This document shows, one piece after another, positions 35,619 to 36,803 of a stretch of DNA of 36,803 nucleotides. Where the stretch lies: positions 4,211 to 41,013 of the forward strand of contig JAHENB010000026.1 of the NCBI GenBank assembly GCA_024643345.1. The letters run 5' to 3'. The position numbers were made by a program, and so were the translations under genes. The stretch is from Maribacter sp. (GTDB lineage: Bacteria > Bacteroidota > Bacteroidia > Flavobacteriales > Flavobacteriaceae). How positions within the stretch are numbered: the stretch's first letter is position 1; each line of letters opens with the position of its first letter. The notes below the pieces were generated by a model that did no database searches, was not told the origin of the DNA, and was given only the letters and a program-made list of their open reading frames with translations.

Positions 35619-36160
35619 CGATTACGGAAACAGAACTTCCAGGCTGTTTTATCATCGAGCCAAAGGTGTTTTTTGATGAAAGGGGCTACTTTATGGAATC
35701 TTTCAATAAAGAAAAGTTCAATGCCGCGGTCGGATATGGGATTCAATTTGTACAAGACAATCAGTCATTTTCAACGAAAGGGGTTGTGCGTGCTTTGCAC
35801 CAACAAATAGGGGAACATGCCCAAGCCAAATTGGTGAGGGTATTACAGGGTAGTGTACTTGATGTGGCGGTTGATCTAAGAAAGGAATCTCCCACCTTCG
35901 GGAAGCATGTAGCTGTAGAACTGAGCTATGAAAACCGGAAACAACTGTTTATTCCCAGGGGTTTTGCCCATGGTTTTGTAGCCCTTACCGCAACGGTGGA
36001 ATTCTTCTATAAATGTGATAATTATTACCATAAGGATTCGGAAAGGGGCATTATTTATAATGATCCCACTCTGGCTATCAATTGGAAATTACCCGCTGAA
36101 GAATTGATCATTTCCGAAAAGGATGCCATCTTGCCCAAATTTAAAGAAGCCATATTATGA
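35615..36160 (+). CDS. rfbC: dTDP-4-dehydrorhamnose 3,5-epimerase
   Basis: A cupin-fold epimerase that inverts C3 and C5 of the keto-sugar. The catalytic base is His62 in RALHQQ and the conserved Tyr132 is in [20 protein letters not shown] is the family core motif. At 181 aa the length is typical. The ATGA overlaps at both ends (with rfbA and rfbD) show a tightly packed operon. Confidence 0.98.
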   Translation: MTITETELPGCFIIEPKVFFDERGYFMESFNKEKFNAAVGYGIQFVQDNQSFSTKGVVRALHQQIGEHAQAKLVRVLQGSVLDVAVDLRKESPTFGKHVAVELSYENRKQLFIPRGFAHGFVALTATVEFFYKCDNYYHKDSERGIIYNDPTLAINWKLPAEELIISEKDAILPKFKEAIL

Positions 36161-36803
36161 AACGGATCTTGATAACCGGAGGAAAAGGTCAATTGGCAAC
36201 CTGTATAAAGGACTTGATTACGGATTTGGTGGAATACCATTTTATTTTTGTCGATTATGATGAATTGGATATTACCAAAAAAGAAGAAGTTAGCGCATTC
36301 TTTGAAATGGAAGCCATCGACTACTGTGTAAATTGTGCTGCTTATACCGCTGTGGACAAAGCTGAAACGGAATTTGAATTGGCCCATGCAATCAATGTTG
36401 ACGGTGCCCGAAACTTGGCTGAAGCTTGTGTAAAGCATGGGGTAAAAATGGTGCACATTTCAACCGACTTTGTTTTCGACGGCAATAAGACCGCACTTTA
36501 TACCGAAGAAGATATCTCCCATCCATTAAGTGTATATGGAAAAACCAAATTGGACGGTGAAGCTGTCATCGAAGCCAATCTAAGGCAGTACTATATCATA
36601 CGCACCTCTTGGTTGTATTCGGAACATGGCAACAACTTTATGAAAACCATGCTAAAGTTGGGAGCCGAAAGAGAGCAAATGGGCGTGGTCTGCGATCAGA
36701 TTGGGACACCCACATACGCCGGGGATTTAGCAAAAGTGATACTTGACGTAATAAAAAATAATACCGATAAGTACGGTATTTATCACTATAGCAATGAAGG
36801 GGT
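36157..36803 (+). CDS. rfbD: dTDP-4-dehydrorhamnose reductase (3' end beyond window)
   Basis: The last enzyme of the pathway reduces the 4-keto group to give dTDP-L-rhamnose. The cofactor motif GGKGQLA is at residues 8-14; NCAAYTAVDKAE, STDFVFDG (102-109) and the Tyr127/Lys131 pair (YGKTK) follow. About 215 codons are visible of roughly 285-300 expected, and the frame is still open at the window end. The start overlaps the rfbC stop by 4 bases. The operon probably continues to the right with glycosyltransferases. Confidence 0.96.
   Translation, partial: MKRILITGGKGQLATCIKDLITDLVEYHFIFVDYDELDITKKEEVSAFFEMEAIDYCVNCAAYTAVDKAETEFELAHAINVDGARNLAEACVKHGVKMVHISTDFVFDGNKTALYTEEDISHPLSVYGKTKLDGEAVIEANLRQYYIIRTSWLYSEHGNNFMKTMLKLGAEREQMGVVCDQIGTPTYAGDLAKVILDVIKNNTDKYGIYHYSNEG

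Overview
The window is chromosomal DNA from a member of the Bacteroidota, almost certainly a marine Flavobacteriaceae (a Maribacter/Muricauda/Zobellia-like relative is a guess). The evidence is a type B sorting domain of the type IX secretion system (T9SS), the DUF4175-ybeY-mnmG gene order, lipoprotein-rich small genes, TAnnTTTG promoter boxes with no obvious Shine-Dalgarno sequences, and moderate-to-low GC. No IS element, prophage, CRISPR array, tRNA or rRNA was recognised. This is mostly conserved core genome, with accessory content at both ends.

Layout. (1) 1-2117, minus: the start of a large secreted Ig-like/PKD-like adhesin-type protein, cut by the left edge inside its T9SS sorting domain. 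(2) 2398-8118: glnS (plus), then a minus-strand group of an SPFH/band-7 protein, gltX and an AlkB-type membrane hydroxylase. (3) 8189-15580, plus: a DUF4175 membrane protein, ybeY, mnmG, an unknown lipoprotein and a SAM methyltransferase. Two parS-like GTTCCACGTGGAAC palindromes flank mnmG, and one of them is inside the ybeY coding end. (4) 15965-18100: a Skp/OmpH-like lipoprotein (plus) converging on DoxX and holB (minus). (5) 18308-22312, plus: pgk, an MltD-like transglycosylase with LysM domains, and a DUF4837 lipoprotein. (6) 22400-23069, minus: two paralogous 56-aa membrane microproteins, too small to be found easily by gene callers. (7) 23438-25936, minus: a PorE-like TPR/beta-propeller/CRD/OmpA protein with an extra SPOR-like N-terminal domain. 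(8) 26489-29244: tatA (minus) diverging from an M23 peptidase and a GH3-family acyl-adenylase (plus). (9) 29299-30690, minus: a secreted ILEI/PANDER-like plus GDPD-like fusion. (10) 30935 to the right edge, plus: the head of a surface-polysaccharide locus, with a nucleoside-phosphorylase-like protein, a Wzz-like chain-length protein and rmlB-A-C-D (dTDP-L-rhamnose synthesis), the last cut by the window end.

Working together: much of the window concerns the cell envelope. It includes peptidoglycan hydrolases (MltD, M23), a peptidoglycan anchor probably linked to T9SS (PorE-like), a T9SS cargo, Tat export, a periplasmic chaperone-like lipoprotein and rhamnose polysaccharide assembly. The rest is translation and replication housekeeping (glnS, gltX, ybeY, mnmG, holB). 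The least described items are the ILEI-GDPD fusion, the 56-aa paralogue pair and the nucleoside-phosphorylase-like gene heading the polysaccharide operon.
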